Part shown: one piece after another, positions 31,348 through 42,432 of the stretch | Position numbering within the stretch: position 1 is the first letter of the stretch | Layout: each line of letters opens with the position of its first letter | Assembly: GCA_010015805.1 (NCBI GenBank) | Contig: ML978122.1 | Span: 2,266,453 to 2,330,452 of the forward strand | Length of the DNA stretch: 64,000 bases | DNA from: Rhizodiscina lignyota | Lineage: Eukaryota > Ascomycota > Dothideomycetes > Aulographales > Rhizodiscinaceae | Reading direction: 5' to 3' | Made by a program: the position numbers and the translations under genes | Notes under the pieces: generated by a model | What the model was told of the DNA's origin: nothing | What the model saw: the letters and a program-made list of their open reading frames with translations, nothing else | The model's database searches: none

Positions 31348-33403
31348 ATGGCGCATATACGGAGAGACTTTCACAGCACTAACGCCCCTTACGGAACATA
31401 CTTCGACCATGGATTCTGGTCATCGGAGACATTGCAAGAGAACATGCTGCTTGAGCTGCCGGAGGCTAGGAAGCAACAAGATAGTGCAAGCACGCTCGCT
31501 AGCGATGACAATGACAGCCTCTCCTTGAAGAAGACGAAACCGACGAATATCTATTTGTCCGGATGGAGGCTCTACGCTGCGATCGCAGGGTTCGTCTCCA
31601 CTTGCGTTTATCCTCTACCAATTCATTCTAAAGTAACGAGGGGTTGCAGGTCAATGCTGAGCGTCTCAATGATCTCTATGGAGGCTACTATAGTTGGAGC
31701 CTCAATCGTACCGATAACCACAGATCTTCAGCACTTTGATATTAGCAGCTGGATCTTCTCGGGATATCTGTTGACTTTCGCCAGTTAGACTTCCTAGGTC
31801 TCCGCAAGAATGACTGAGTCTCTAACGATTCTTCTCATAGGCTTCCTGCTCATCTTCGCTAGAATGAGCGACATCTTCGGCCGAAAGCTCGTTCTGCTCG
31901 TCTGTCTGGCAGTTTTCTCACTCTTCTCGCTCGGCTGCGGTTACTCTCAGACGATGATACAACTTATTATATGCCGTGCTTTCCAAGGCATAGGAGGATC
32001 GGGAGTTTATGCGGTTAACCTCACGATGACTCCCGAACTGACAGCGCCGAAGCATATCGCTTGGGTGATCAGTTTAAACTCTGGAGCAAGCCTGCTGATG
32101 TTGATTCTCGGCCTTGTGTTCGGCGGCTTGATCAGCACACATACAACATGGAGGTGGATCTTCTGGTGCATGTCCGTCTATCGTTAGCATCGGGGAAATG
32201 GGTATTTGCTGACTTTACTGTCAGGGCTCCAGCTGGCCTCATCTCGATTGCGTTACTATACATCGCCATACCGAATTCGTTCCCCAATCTAGGTACAACA
32301 GAGACGCCGAGCCAAATGAGTATTCATCCTTTGGGCTTGTGGTCAAGAAGATCGAGAGACTTCTGGCGTAAATTTGACATAATTGGCTCTCTTCTCCTTC
32401 TTTCGACGTCGGTCATGTTTCTCTTTGCGATAGAAGAGGGCAGCAACGACAAGTTCGGATGGAGCAGCGCACCCATTATAACAGGATTCTCTGTTACCGG
32501 GGTCTCTGTGCTTGCCCTCATATGGTATGAGAGGATGCTATCGCGCCAACACGAGGAGAGAAGGACGGAAAGAGAGCCACTGTTAGCAACAACTTTGTTC
32601 AGGGCTCGGCCTGTGGTTTTTATTTTGCTGTGAGTGCTCCGACTCTGCCTAAACATTGCGAGGTAGGGCTCATCAGGTCTCGTCCCATTAGTTTCGCCTT
32701 CCTGACTGGCCTCCCATTCTACACTCTCCTCTTCACTTTGCCAGAGCGATTTCAGATTGTCAACTTCGAGACACCAGTCAATTCCGCAGTCCGTCTCCTA
32801 CCTTTCGTGGCGTTCATTCCTTTCCAGGGCACCATCACGTATCTCACTCTCCGGTTTCAGATTCCAGTGTTGATAATCCTATTTATTAGCGCATCGCTTT
32901 TCCTCGTAGGCGTTGCTGGACTCACAACAGCACCAAAAACATTTAGTACCGGACACTACGTGCTCCAAGCGGTCGCAGGCCTGGGAATTGGTCCATGTCT
33001 TAGCATAGCACTTTCGTACACCACCAACCTCATCCGCAGGAAGAATCCAGATGCCCTCGCTGTCGCAATGGGCCTATTCCTCCAAGCAAGAACCTTGGGC
33101 GGTGCGGTAGGATCTGCACTGACTGCGGTCATCTTGAAGCAGAAGGTCAACCATTACATATCTAACGCCGGACTGGATCCCAAAGCTGTGGAGATCCTCA
33201 GGTATACGCCAACGCTGATAAATACTTTCGGTGACGAGCAGAAAAACCAGGCTTCGAAACTGTATAGCGACATATTCTCGATCGATCTTAAGATGGCTGC
33301 GGGCGCAACAGGATTGGCATTACTAGCACTTTTCGGCTGCTATGAGAAGAAGTGGGCACGAAACGGAAGGAAGGCGAATGCGGAACTCTACGATGAAGAA
33401 TAA
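31348..33403 (+). CDS. MFS transporter, drug-efflux type
   Basis: Five exons (31348-31589, 31650-31783, 31841-32165, 32225-32629, 32677-33403) give 610 residues. Introns are 47-60 bases. After an acidic/Ser-rich cytoplasmic N-terminus come a dozen or more TM helices. The loop 2-3 motif ARMSDIFGRK fits MFS motif A, and CRAFQGIGGSGVYAVNLTM is the typical next helix pair. WRWIFW..PAGLISIALL and a long central loop follow. The pattern is that of fungal DHA-type multidrug/toxin efflux pumps, probably proton-driven and at the plasma membrane. Intron 1 is in frame and stop-free, so its use rests on homology. Start Met could instead be at 31444. Confidence 0.88.
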
Positions 33404-33810
33404 TACTCTGTGGAGCAGCCTCCTTAAGTTATCTTAATTTTCTACATGCATGAGACGTCATTCATCTCCGCATGACACTGCCAAATTGTCGAACGTGTTT
33501 CTGCCACCACACAGTGGATGTGGCCTGCATGAGGAATGAGAACGTCAGTGTTTGCGTAAGGGAAACTCGCCATGTGTTAAGACTTAGTCCAGTTTACAAC
33601 AGTAGTTTGCTTCCCGCAACCAGGGGGAATATACAATACGGCGATCAAGGGGGCCACATTAACAGTTTGGCAACTCAGAATCATTTTGCTTGAGCAGAAC
33701 TTTCTATTGAGCATCAAAAGTGTGCAGTGTCATACTTAGACCATGGTCGCACTTCCTTCATATCGTCATCGCCGGCATCTTTATCATCCCAAAGCTCCGT
33801 ATCACTAAGC
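33404..33810. other. Intergenic between convergent genes
   Basis: This 407-base stretch holds the 3' UTRs of the convergent MFS and BCP1 genes. No gene seen. Confidence 0.5.
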
Positions 33811-34787
33811 TCATGATGGGCTAAGAAATGCGCCCACAGCCTTCACAGTCTCTTCGAACTTGGCTCCGTCAATCAAAATGACATGGCCGGAAGGCTTCAC
33901 GCCCATTTCCTGGAACGCTCTTTTCGAATCCGACGTTCCCTCATCCTTCTTTGTATAATCGAAATTGCCCCACAACATCGCATGCTTCTGTAGCACCTCG
34001 TCCTCTGGGTGGAAGTAGAACGTCTCTCCCCCCTCACTCTTGCTACCCTTCTGCTTTTTTTTCTTCGCAGGCCGGTCGTCTTCTGCGTCGAGCTTTGACT
34101 CTACCTCAGTGTATGTCTTCGACAAGATGAGATAGTGCGTAAAATTGTACGGCTCTTTCTCTTCCAATGCCCAAGAGATTTCTTCGAGAAGCATGTTATA
34201 CATTGGAGGTACGATTTCAGCAGGCATATTGATGAAACGCTCCGTCAGGATAAGGCCAACTTGTGCGCTGGACGAAGAGGAAAACAGCTGAGAGAGTTGT
34301 GAAAGCGAAGGATGCGTGGAGGATTTGGAGAGAAGGTAAGATGTGAGGTCTTTGATGACTTGCTTCTCCTATGGGTGCATTAGCGCAAATAGCAGATCGC
34401 CAATTCGCATCAGACAAACCCTGTGTTCGTGCAAGTTCAATACCGTCAGGAACGCAAACGGATCTGACTCATTTCCATCAGTCTTGACTGTCGAACCCAG
34501 CAGTGGCTGCGATAATATCAGGTCTACGAGCGCGGAAAGGTCGAATAATTGAGCGTCCACGTCGAAGAGCTGGCGTAGCAGGGTCTTCAGCCCATGGAAA
34601 TCGACGTCAGGCTGCGGGTCGAACCATTCGAAGTCGACATCGAGCATGTCCATGTCCTGCACTTGGGCTTAATTCAGCGTCCTGGATTGAGGTGGGCACA
34701 GGAGAGACAGACCTCATCACTGCCAGAGTCGTCTTCGTCGTCCTTCTGGCGAGTGGCATCCGCCTCTGGGTGTTTTCTCTTTGCCAT
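33811..34787 (-). CDS. BCP1: Bcp1/BCCIP family protein (Rpl23 chaperone, nuclear export)
   Basis: Three exons (34787-34713, 34656-34420, 34368-33811), with 56- and 51-base introns (GTCTGT..TGCAG, GTTTGT..CATAG), give 289 residues. The start MAKRKHPE leads into an acidic stretch. The family core follows: [43 protein letters not shown] and [15 protein letters not shown], then [23 protein letters not shown] Lys-rich insert (PAKKKKQKG) lies near residue 205. Yeast Bcp1 chaperones ribosomal protein Rpl23 and helps nuclear export of the Mss4 kinase; mammals have BCCIP. The middle intron boundaries are fixed by the conserved HEHR-EKQ junction. Confidence 0.94.
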
Positions 34788-35246
34788 AATCAGATGGACC
34801 AGTGATGGAACGAGCCGAAGAATCTACAGTAGTCCTCAAATAGAGTTGAGTTCTTCTTACGGCGGAGCGGAATAAAACCGAGACCGTGGAAATTTTTGAT
34901 GCACGGACCAACCTCACAAATTCCTAAAGTGGAGAAATCGTTGAAGAGTCACAAGAAAACAAATTATTTGGTTTCTCACTACCTTCTCCCAATTGAGGCG
35001 TTGATCGTCATAAAATCCACCGACAGACTCGAAATACTGGATTAACAAAGCGACGCTCATTTGAAACTCCATTCATCTGCATGCTTTTGCACCAAGTCCA
35101 AAACTTTGAGTGAAGTTCTTTCCGGGTTGTAACGAAAGTTCGCAACCATTTCAACGAACGGAAGGCTCCACTCAAACAGTTGTACACAGTTTGAGAACTC
35201 TATAGTTTCTGCTCCGCACTTTCCCACTTCTCTACAAATCCTCAAT
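34788..35246. promoter_or_regulatory. Divergent promoter region of BCP1 and GMP synthase
   Basis: This 459-base region separates two housekeeping genes transcribed away from each other. The minus-strand ORF 35317-35057 overlaps the GMP synthase start and is a shadow. No single element can be named. Confidence 0.5.
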
Positions 35247-36845
35247 ATGGCTGCGCCCAAAGCCGCGTACGACACGGTACTCATCCTGGACTTTGGATCA
35301 CAATATACACAACTCATCGCTCGAAAGCTGAGAGAGCTTCAAGTATATTGCGAGATCCACCCCTACAACCATGTCCCTAAGCTTGAATTCACTCCAATTG
35401 GCGTCATTTTCTCAGGTGGTCCCGCCTCCGTCTACGACGAAGATGCTCCGCATGTCGACGCATCGGTGTTCGAGCTCGGCGTGCCCATCCTTGGCATCTG
35501 CTATGGACTCCAGGAGATGGCGTGGCACTACGATAACAAGAACGTCGCAGCTGGGGACAAGAAAGAGTATGGAAGTGCCATCCTGCAAGTTCAGCGCTTC
35601 AAGGGCCAAATTACAGACGAACTCTTCAAGGACCTCGATGACTCAATGAAAGTATGGATGTCACACGGTGATAAGCTTGCGAAACTCCCATCATCATTCG
35701 TCACTATCGCTACGACATCTAACTCGCCATTTGCTGGCATAGCGCATTCGGAGAAACCATTCTATGGAATTCAGTTCCATCCCGAAGTCACCCACACCCC
35801 ATCAGGCGTTCAACTCCTCCGCAACTTTGCCGTCAATATCTGCAAAGCCAAGCCTGAATGGACAATGGGCAGCTTCAAGGACATTGAGGTTGAAAGAATT
35901 CGTAATTTAGTCGGGCCGAAAGGCCAAGTAATCGGCGCAGTGAGCGGAGGTGTCGACAGTACCGTTGCAGCAAAGCTCATGCACGAGGCAATCGGATCGA
36001 GATTTCACCCTGTGCTAGTGGACAATGGCCTCTTGCGCTTAGATGAGGCATCACGCGTCAAAGAACGATTCACGCGGATGATGGGAATGGATTTGACCGT
36101 GGTGGACGCATCGAAGCGTAATCTGGGGAGACTTGCCGGTGTCACGGACCCGGAGAAAAAGCGAAAAATCATTGGCAATGCATTCATTGAAATTTTTGTC
36201 GAAACCGCTAAGGAAATCGAGGCAGATGCGGCGCGGAACCCAGATGCAGGCGAGATCGAATGGTTGCTCCAAGGAACATTGTACCCAGATGTGATCGAGA
36301 GCGTCTCCTTCAAAGGCCCGAGCCATACGATCAAGACCCATCATAACGTCGGCGGCCTCCCTGAGAAGATGCAATTGAAGCTCATCGAGCCTCTACGGGA
36401 GCTATTCAAAGATGAAGTGCGCAAGCTAGGCCTCGAACTCGGCATTGATGCGGAGCTTGTTGGACGACATCCGTTCCCTGGACCAGGACTTGGTGTGAGA
36501 GTCATGGGCGGGGTAACCGAGGAGAAACTCCAGATCGCGAGACATGCGGACAACATTTTTATCAGGGAGATTAGAGCTGCGGGTATCTACAACGATATTT
36601 CGCAAGCGTATGCGGCCGTCGGAGAAGAGCGCGCAGTCGGAGTCATGGGCGACAGGAGATACTATGGTAGGATACTGTATCTGAGGGCGGTACAGACAGT
36701 TGATTTCATGACGGCAACATTTTACCGATTCAATTGGGACTTTCTGGATATGGTGAGCACGAAGATTGTTAATGAGGTTGTGGGTGTGAGTCGGGTAGTT
36801 TACGATACGACAAGTAAGCCTCCCGGAACGATTGAGATGGAGTGA
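35247..36845 (+). CDS. GUA1: GMP synthase (glutamine-hydrolysing)
   Basis: An intronless ORF of 532 residues, normal for eukaryotic GMP synthase. It converts XMP, glutamine and ATP to GMP in purine synthesis. The N-terminal class I glutamine amidotransferase domain has GICYGLQ with nucleophile Cys85, and FHPEVTH with His178 and Glu180. The ATP pyrophosphatase domain has the P-loop SGGVDS (233-238). The C-terminal dimerisation domain has [15 protein letters not shown] and ends in [11 protein letters not shown], the usual XMP-binding tail. No key residue is missing. The start ATG has a good context (CAATATGG). Confidence 0.98.
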   Translation: MAAPKAAYDTVLILDFGSQYTQLIARKLRELQVYCEIHPYNHVPKLEFTPIGVIFSGGPASVYDEDAPHVDASVFELGVPILGICYGLQEMAWHYDNKNVAAGDKKEYGSAILQVQRFKGQITDELFKDLDDSMKVWMSHGDKLAKLPSSFVTIATTSNSPFAGIAHSEKPFYGIQFHPEVTHTPSGVQLLRNFAVNICKAKPEWTMGSFKDIEVERIRNLVGPKGQVIGAVSGGVDSTVAAKLMHEAIGSRFHPVLVDNGLLRLDEASRVKERFTRMMGMDLTVVDASKRNLGRLAGVTDPEKKRKIIGNAFIEIFVETAKEIEADAARNPDAGEIEWLLQGTLYPDVIESVSFKGPSHTIKTHHNVGGLPEKMQLKLIEPLRELFKDEVRKLGLELGIDAELVGRHPFPGPGLGVRVMGGVTEEKLQIARHADNIFIREIRAAGIYNDISQAYAAVGEERAVGVMGDRRYYGRILYLRAVQTVDFMTATFYRFNWDFLDMVSTKIVNEVVGVSRVVYDTTSKPPGTIEME

Positions 36846-38058
36846 TGAAACATGAGGAAAGGGATGAAATTACGGGCAAGTCAATTCTGTTTTCTTTGAG
36901 TGCAAGAGACGACCGAACCTTAGATTCGATACAACTTAGACTTTAAAGCGCGAGCAATTGCGAAATCTACATATAGATCGAACCACGGAAACCACCATAC
37001 ACCTAGCAACACAGCGCAGTCTCGCTCGAAGAGTGTGAAGCCGCTCAAGCAGCGTGCCTACACATATCGTGCAATATTGCTGGAAGAAACTAAAGCGATG
37101 GAGAGAACGTGCCTCCACGCCTAGTGCGACGTTCCCCGAGGAGAGTGAAGGCATAAAGGAGAGCTCCATGCACGATAAAACACAAGGTCACGCGAAGATA
37201 GTGAAGTCGACGTCCCGCCTATACAGAAAACTACTTCTGCGTTATCATAAAACTGGAAAGCCTTGTAAATTTATATAGGGATTATTTATAGCCTGTTTGA
37301 GATTATCTTGAGCCATTTAGGGCATAAAGTATCCTAGCTCAAATCGGCTCATCTTCGGTTTGACTGTCTTCAACCTTGAAACCTCTGGCGCGACGCGTCG
37401 CGTCCTTCTTGCATATCACTCCATACCTGTTAGGTTCAGATCCATTTAACAGTTCATTCAGCCCTTGCACGAGCTTGAAGCACGACGATCCTACGCACTG
37501 TTCCATCATGGATACCGTGTAAACTTTGTCACAAGATATTTAGTTATGGCGTACCCTTCATCATCCAGACCCACTGTCCGCAAGACTGCGGCCGCCGTTT
37601 CTTTGGAAGGTGTAGGCTGAAGTGCAATGCAGACAGGTTTCGGCTCCGAAATTTGATATCTGTTGTGGAGTAATCCGCAACGATCGTTTAAAAGCCTTTC
37701 ATGCATCTTGGACATTTCTCACTACTGAGAAATTCTTGTGCTATTCGAATGCGTCCTGCTGGAGCGACATTTTTAACTCCTGGATGCTTTGCCCGGTCTA
37801 TGGAACTGTTTTATTTCCTCGCTAGATTTCCCATACTCCTCACATCCCATATTTTACTTTATCATAAATCAATTGGGCTCAGTTCACTAATCACGATATT
37901 TGTTTTCTGCGTTTGAGATAACGGTTACAGACTCTGCTGCGAGATGATTTGACTACTTTAACCTTTCCTCAAGCACCATATGGGAAAACAAGGACTTCGA
38001 AATTCGAGATCGACCGCTTAGGAGCAATGCTAATGCGTTTTGCGGCCAACTCTCGAAT
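36846..38058. other. Long intergenic region, no gene seen
   Basis: A 1.2-kb gap between GMP synthase and the repeat precursor gene. Short ORFs on both strands show no family features. It separates conserved housekeeping genes from the putative RiPP cluster and may be the cluster boundary. Confidence 0.5.
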
Positions 38059-38550
38059 CTAATAGCCTTCCTGGTCACGCTTGAAGTTGACCTCATCCGC
38101 ATTCTTCCACTGGGTCGGGTTCATCGCCATACGCTTGTAAGCTTCTTTGAACTCCAGCTCAGCTTCGGGCTTAGCGTCACGCTTCACCTTGTACCCTTCT
38201 TGGTCGCGCTTGAAGTTGACCTCGTCTGCGTTCTGCCACTGAGTCGGATTCATCGCCATGCGCTTATAAGCCTCCTCGGAGGCTTCAGGCTCAGCTTCAC
38301 GCTTAACCTTATATCCCTCCTGATCGCGCTTGAAGTTGACCTCATCTGCGTTCTGCCACTGGGTCGGATTCATCGCCATGCGCTTATAAGCTTCCTCGGG
38401 CTGGGCATCACGAACATCCAGAGCTACAACAGCGGTGTGAGCATCGTCTCTTGATAGAGATTGACGACAACTCTTACATTTCTTCTCAATCATCGGAACT
38501 GCGGCGACGAAAGCGGCAATTGCAGCAACGACGATGGCGTTCCACTTCAT
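38059..38550 (-). CDS. Secreted Kex2-processed repeat (KEP) precursor, candidate RiPP precursor
   Basis: An intronless ORF of 163 residues. Residues 1-18 form a signal peptide (MKWNAIVVAAIAAFVAAV). A short spacer with two Cys (KKCKSCR) follows. Three near-identical units then start at about residues 53, 93 and 136. Each reads EAYKR, then MAMNPTQWQNADEVNF (Lys for the second Gln in copy 3), then KR, then DQEGY. There are eight Lys-Arg sites, the kexin consensus. The linkers start EAEPEA and DAKPEA, the Glu-Ala/Asp-Ala type trimmed by dipeptidyl aminopeptidases in alpha-factor maturation. The third unit stops right after DQEGY. Processing could release a 16-residue peptide and a short DQEGYKV peptide. 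A TATAAAG lies about 100 bases upstream. It sits head-to-head with a UstYa gene, which argues for a RiPP role over a pheromone. Confidence 0.88.
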   Translation of the reverse strand: MKWNAIVVAAIAAFVAAVPMIEKKCKSCRQSLSRDDAHTAVVALDVRDAQPEEAYKRMAMNPTQWQNADEVNFKRDQEGYKVKREAEPEASEEAYKRMAMNPTQWQNADEVNFKRDQEGYKVKRDAKPEAELEFKEAYKRMAMNPTQWKNADEVNFKRDQEGY

Positions 38551-39248
38551 GATTGCGGTGGTTTAAAGATTGAAGTTGGTAATTGAGGTACAGATGTCGG
38601 CGAACTCTGGACTGAAAGAGCAATACCTCTTTTCGCTGACGCTGTGAGGCCTTTATAGAGCGTGATACGGTACGCCTTGAAGAACGCAAGCGATCTCCTG
38701 CCCCAGTCAACCTGGGCTTGATTGGTTCATACTGTGCGTTTGATTGTAGACGCTAGTATATCAATAACTGCTCTTCTTTCGGCAATGTCAAGTTCAAGTC
38801 TCCACCAGGACGCTGGCTATTTGCTTCCGCGGCATTGGATGAGACCGATTGCCCCAATTTGGCAATGTGACACTCAAATCCGGGTCTTCATGCAATGGGG
38901 GTCGCTCAGATACGTTGCATGTGGCGGTTGAAGTAATCCTGGATTGACGCATGTCCCTGTACAGAGTCGACTTGGATGTTTCAACCCCTCCATGTAGCCG
39001 TTACGGTGAGCTGTAATCCATGGTTTTTTTAATGCTGATGAGAGCAGGTGCGATAAGGGCGGCTGAGAGCTTTTCCTCATACGAGTGATCTTCGTCCTCG
39101 TCACATTTATCCGCGTTACAAAGCTGCAAGCGAACTTTGCTTTGTCCATGTTGTCTTGAAAGCTCATTTGTCTGCTCTTGATTCTTGAGCTCATATCCTC
39201 ATCAAAACCTCAAACTCTCAATAGCCAAGATTTTGTGGAATACGCAAA
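38551..39248. promoter_or_regulatory. Divergent promoter between precursor and first UstYa gene
   Basis: A 698-base region from which both the precursor and the UstYa gene are transcribed. A shared bidirectional promoter would allow co-regulation, perhaps by the zinc-cluster protein at 44 kb; such proteins often bind CGG triplets, but I see no clear paired site. Confidence 0.5.
38651..38657 (-). promoter_or_regulatory. TATA box of the precursor gene
   Basis: TATAAAG on the minus strand, about 100 bases upstream of the precursor start codon. Confidence 0.55.
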
Positions 39249-40294
39249 ATGAAGTCGTTCTTTCAGCAAATTCATCGGAAATTCTTAATCATGGAGAAAG
39301 ATTTAGAATCATATGCTCCGCTTCGGCGAGGTTCGGCATCTCTCAGCGACGAACACCTTGATGCCACCATCTATCAAAGACAACCAAAACGGCGAGAATG
39401 GCTTTGGAGAGGCTCTGCCCTATTCCTCCTCGTAACGGTCAACATCATGGTTCTATTCATAATCTTTCATTTTAACAAGCGCATGGCTCCTGCAAACAAT
39501 GAGCCTGAACCCCCAGAGTTTGGCTACGGTATGGATCACTAAAGCGATATATTCGCTTGCAATGACTAACAAGTATATAGCTCCCATTGAAGAACTTCCC
39601 ACTGTATATAGACGTTTCGATTGGTGGACAGCGTATTCCAGCGACAACACCACGGAAAGCGAAAAGTCTTGGGACGATATCAACCCGGCTCACGGCTTCA
39701 TTGCAATGGATAAGCAATGGGCAAAAGAGCACAATTGGCCGGACTCCATGTATCCTCCGGACGACAGGAACAAGAAGGTGTATCTCTTAGAGGCCTACCA
39801 TCTCCTGCATTGCTTGGTAAGAGGGCGTTGTACAGCAGTCTTCGCTTTGTACTGATTTTACTAGACTGTGACGCGGAAGACCTTTTGGCAGGCTGTGAAC
39901 GGTGAAGAGCTGTACTGGCGTCCACCACATGTTGCCCATTGTCTCGACATGCTTCGTCAAGTAAGCCACGAAGTATCACATACAAAATGAGAGTGCTAAT
40001 TCTGCAAAGTATATTGTGTGTAAAGCAGACAATACACCGCTCTTCACCTTTGGTGACAACACAGCTGGAGATGAACAGTACCGAAAGTGCAAGAGTTGGG
40101 ATGCGCTCCGCGATTATGCAACCGAAAACTCAGCGTGCTACCGTGACGTTCCAAAGGGTGTCGATCGCGACAACTTTTCATTAGGAGAACACTTCGGCTA
40201 CTGCGATGGCGGGTACGATGGTGTTATTGTTGAGGCAGATAGACGAGGCAACTGGGAGCATGGTGCTCTCCACAGAATAGACGAGGTCGCTTAA
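39249..40294 (+). CDS. UstYa-family (DUF3328) protein 1
   Basis: Four exons (39249-39528, 39581-39816, 39865-39960, 40010-40294) give 298 residues. One TM helix lies near residues 55-75 (ALFLLVTVNIMVLFIIFHF), after a basic cytoplasmic N-terminus. The lumenal part has the two diagnostic HxxHC motifs: YHLLHCL and, about 30 residues on, HVAHCLDMLRQYIVCKAD. The wide domain (GFIAMDKQWAKEHNWP, then DRNKKVYLLEAYHLLHC) is typical. UstYa and UstYb form the ether or C-C macrocyclic crosslinks in ustiloxin; relatives do oxidation, halogenation or cyclisation. Intron 1 is 52 bases and the others are 48-49, all GT..AG. Met 39291 is an alternative start. Its head-to-head placement with the repeat precursor suggests it modifies that peptide in the secretory pathway. 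Confidence 0.9.
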
Positions 40295-42432
40295 GGGACG
40301 GGCGGTGCGGCCGCAGAGATCTCAGAAGTCCCCTGTAAGGACCCATGGGTGTGGATCGGCAGTGTGATTTGGACGCCATCGCAAGGCATGGATTGCCAGA
40401 CTTGGGAGGAGAGACAAGCTTTACTCCGTACCACTACTACTATCCGCATCGAAAAGTCAATGAGTAGAAAGACTGCCAGACATTGCTGCATGTTGGATTA
40501 GAGTTCTGACGGGAGAAGGTTACCTAGGTAGGTAATTTGGGCTAATCAAAGTCGAGCTGGATTCTACTCGCTCGCTCATATGCCTGCAATGCTGCATCAT
40601 CTCCCCGGTGAGCTTATGCCCCTTCGCTGCGACTCTACTTTGGCTACCAATTCACCGGAAGAAAGTCCTACTGGCGCCTTATGCGGATCAGCGTCACGAA
40701 GTCCCGGAAAGGCACATCGGTTAAACAGCCCGAACATTGGGCATGCCATACGGCCCCTACAGCTTGGATCAAGGCAGATCTAGTTCGAGACATGTGCTCA
40801 GTGCATACGTGCATGCTTTCGACAAATTTCCCCAGACTCAAATGATTATTGTCAACTTCTCCAGAACTTGCGAGTCAGTACTTGCGAGTTAGTACCGGGG
40901 TAGACTCTCGACATCTCGCACTGCGAGCTACATTTACCCCTTGGCCATGCTCATCAAGTATGCACTTCTTGGTGCTTGAGAGTACATCGAAGTACTGATC
41001 ATGAAGTTTTCCAGGATCCACGCTTCGCTTGAAAGGCACTTGGTGGGTCCCACGGTACGTCAGTAACATCTCTATTTAGCGAAGTCGTGCGCGATATGCA
41101 TGTAACACTCTGTCCCGTGCACACGCGAGCTGTCACGTCGTCAATGCAGGAGTTCTGAATTGAGCTCAACACTTGTAGATTCATCGAGGTCCCCACTCAA
41201 GCGGTAAGTAGCAATACCTCCTTCCGGATTGGAATACTCCAATAGCATTTGGTATTCAGTCGAAGGTGATGAATATGATCGAGACCGCCTTAAACAAAGG
41301 ATCGGGATCCAAGCAGAATCGCAGTCATCAGAATTCTCGCAGTCAACGGGAGACAGCGAATAGTCTGACTCTGTACTATGGTAGAGCTTCACACTGCAAA
41401 GCCAGAAGGTCAGCACATCAAGCTGTCTCAGAACGACTGCATCTTGATCATGACGCCTCGGGCATGCATGTAACTTCTTGCCGAACATTTGCAAAGGTGG
41501 TACAATGCTCAGAGGTGTCGTTACATCCTTGCTACATTTGTTCACGTAAGCAGCTCTCCTGGAGCAGACGCCACATCCGCCATCAGGTTATTAACCAATC
41601 GAGTTAGACTTCCGCAAGTGTCTTGCTTGCCTTCCCATGAAACATCTTCCACAGCTCAGCATGCCGACACCATCATGCGGAGTTACGGCTTCTTCAAGAT
41701 CGGGTCATGCCTGCCGCTGATGGTCAGAGCTGAACGGCCCTTGCAACTCTCGTATGTTCTCATGCCGGCCTGCTCTACCGTATCCAGTACCTGACGGACA
41801 TCGGCTTATCTTGCCATCGTCTACTGTAGAAATAAGCTCGCCAGATCAGAAGACTAGCGAGGTCCCCATCATGTCGACTCCACAGTAAGAAGGATGGGTG
41901 CATAGCTGTGACGGGCTACCCGTCCTTTCGGAAACAGGAGACTTCCATTATCGATATGGCTTTCACTCTGACAACCTATCGCATACCGAATCCAGTAGTA
42001 CCATTGCGTATCATACTGTAATGGCAGCCGAACCGAAGCTCGAAATGGGCATTGAACTCTTCTCGCCCGAGTCAAGCGTCTATGCTCTCTCTTACACCAG
42101 CAGATCTTCTGTCGATTTCCTAATCTTTATTTCGTATATACATATCACTCAGCACTTTGCTTCATACAGTGATTGAGCATTTAAACAGCCCCCAAATTTC
42201 GACGACACATCGCACGGGCGGTCCCATAGACTGGAAATATGAGCACTGCTCCATAATACATCAACAATAATCACATTCTGCCCTGCAAGCAGCATCTCAC
42301 TCCGAAACTCCAGAGTCAACGGAGACTAGTTTCAGGACGCACTTTTCCGGGGCACCGCGTGCATGGCTTTTTCCCTTCCCAACCTCTCTTGAGCGCCGCT
42401 CTAGTTCGATCTCTCAACAATCTATCACGCTC
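40295..42432. other. Region between the UstYa genes, possible decayed ORF
   Basis: Over 2 kb without a convincing gene. A minus-strand ORF (41545-41141, 134 codons) has even composition but no motif and no clean upstream exon. It could be the remnant of a gene. Plus-strand ORFs at 41266-41607 and 41898-42176 look like shadows or chance. Confidence 0.4.

Noticed and set aside
28634-33403. P450 and MFS genes as part of the RiPP cluster
   Set aside because: Two conserved housekeeping genes (BCP1 and GMP synthase) and two gaps lie between them and the precursor.
35057-35317. Minus-strand ORF of 86 residues between BCP1 and GMP synthase
   Set aside because: It overlaps the GMP synthase start codon antisense and has no features; a shadow.
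38059-38550. Mating alpha-pheromone precursor
   Set aside because: KR sites and EA spacers fit, but the repeat lacks the short Trp-Cys..Cys-Trp type sequence of filamentous ascomycete pheromones, and two UstYa genes are adjacent; not fully excluded.
41141-41545. A further cluster gene between the two UstYa genes
   Set aside because: The 134-codon minus-strand ORF has no motif, no clean upstream exon and stops in flanking frames; kept only as a possible remnant.
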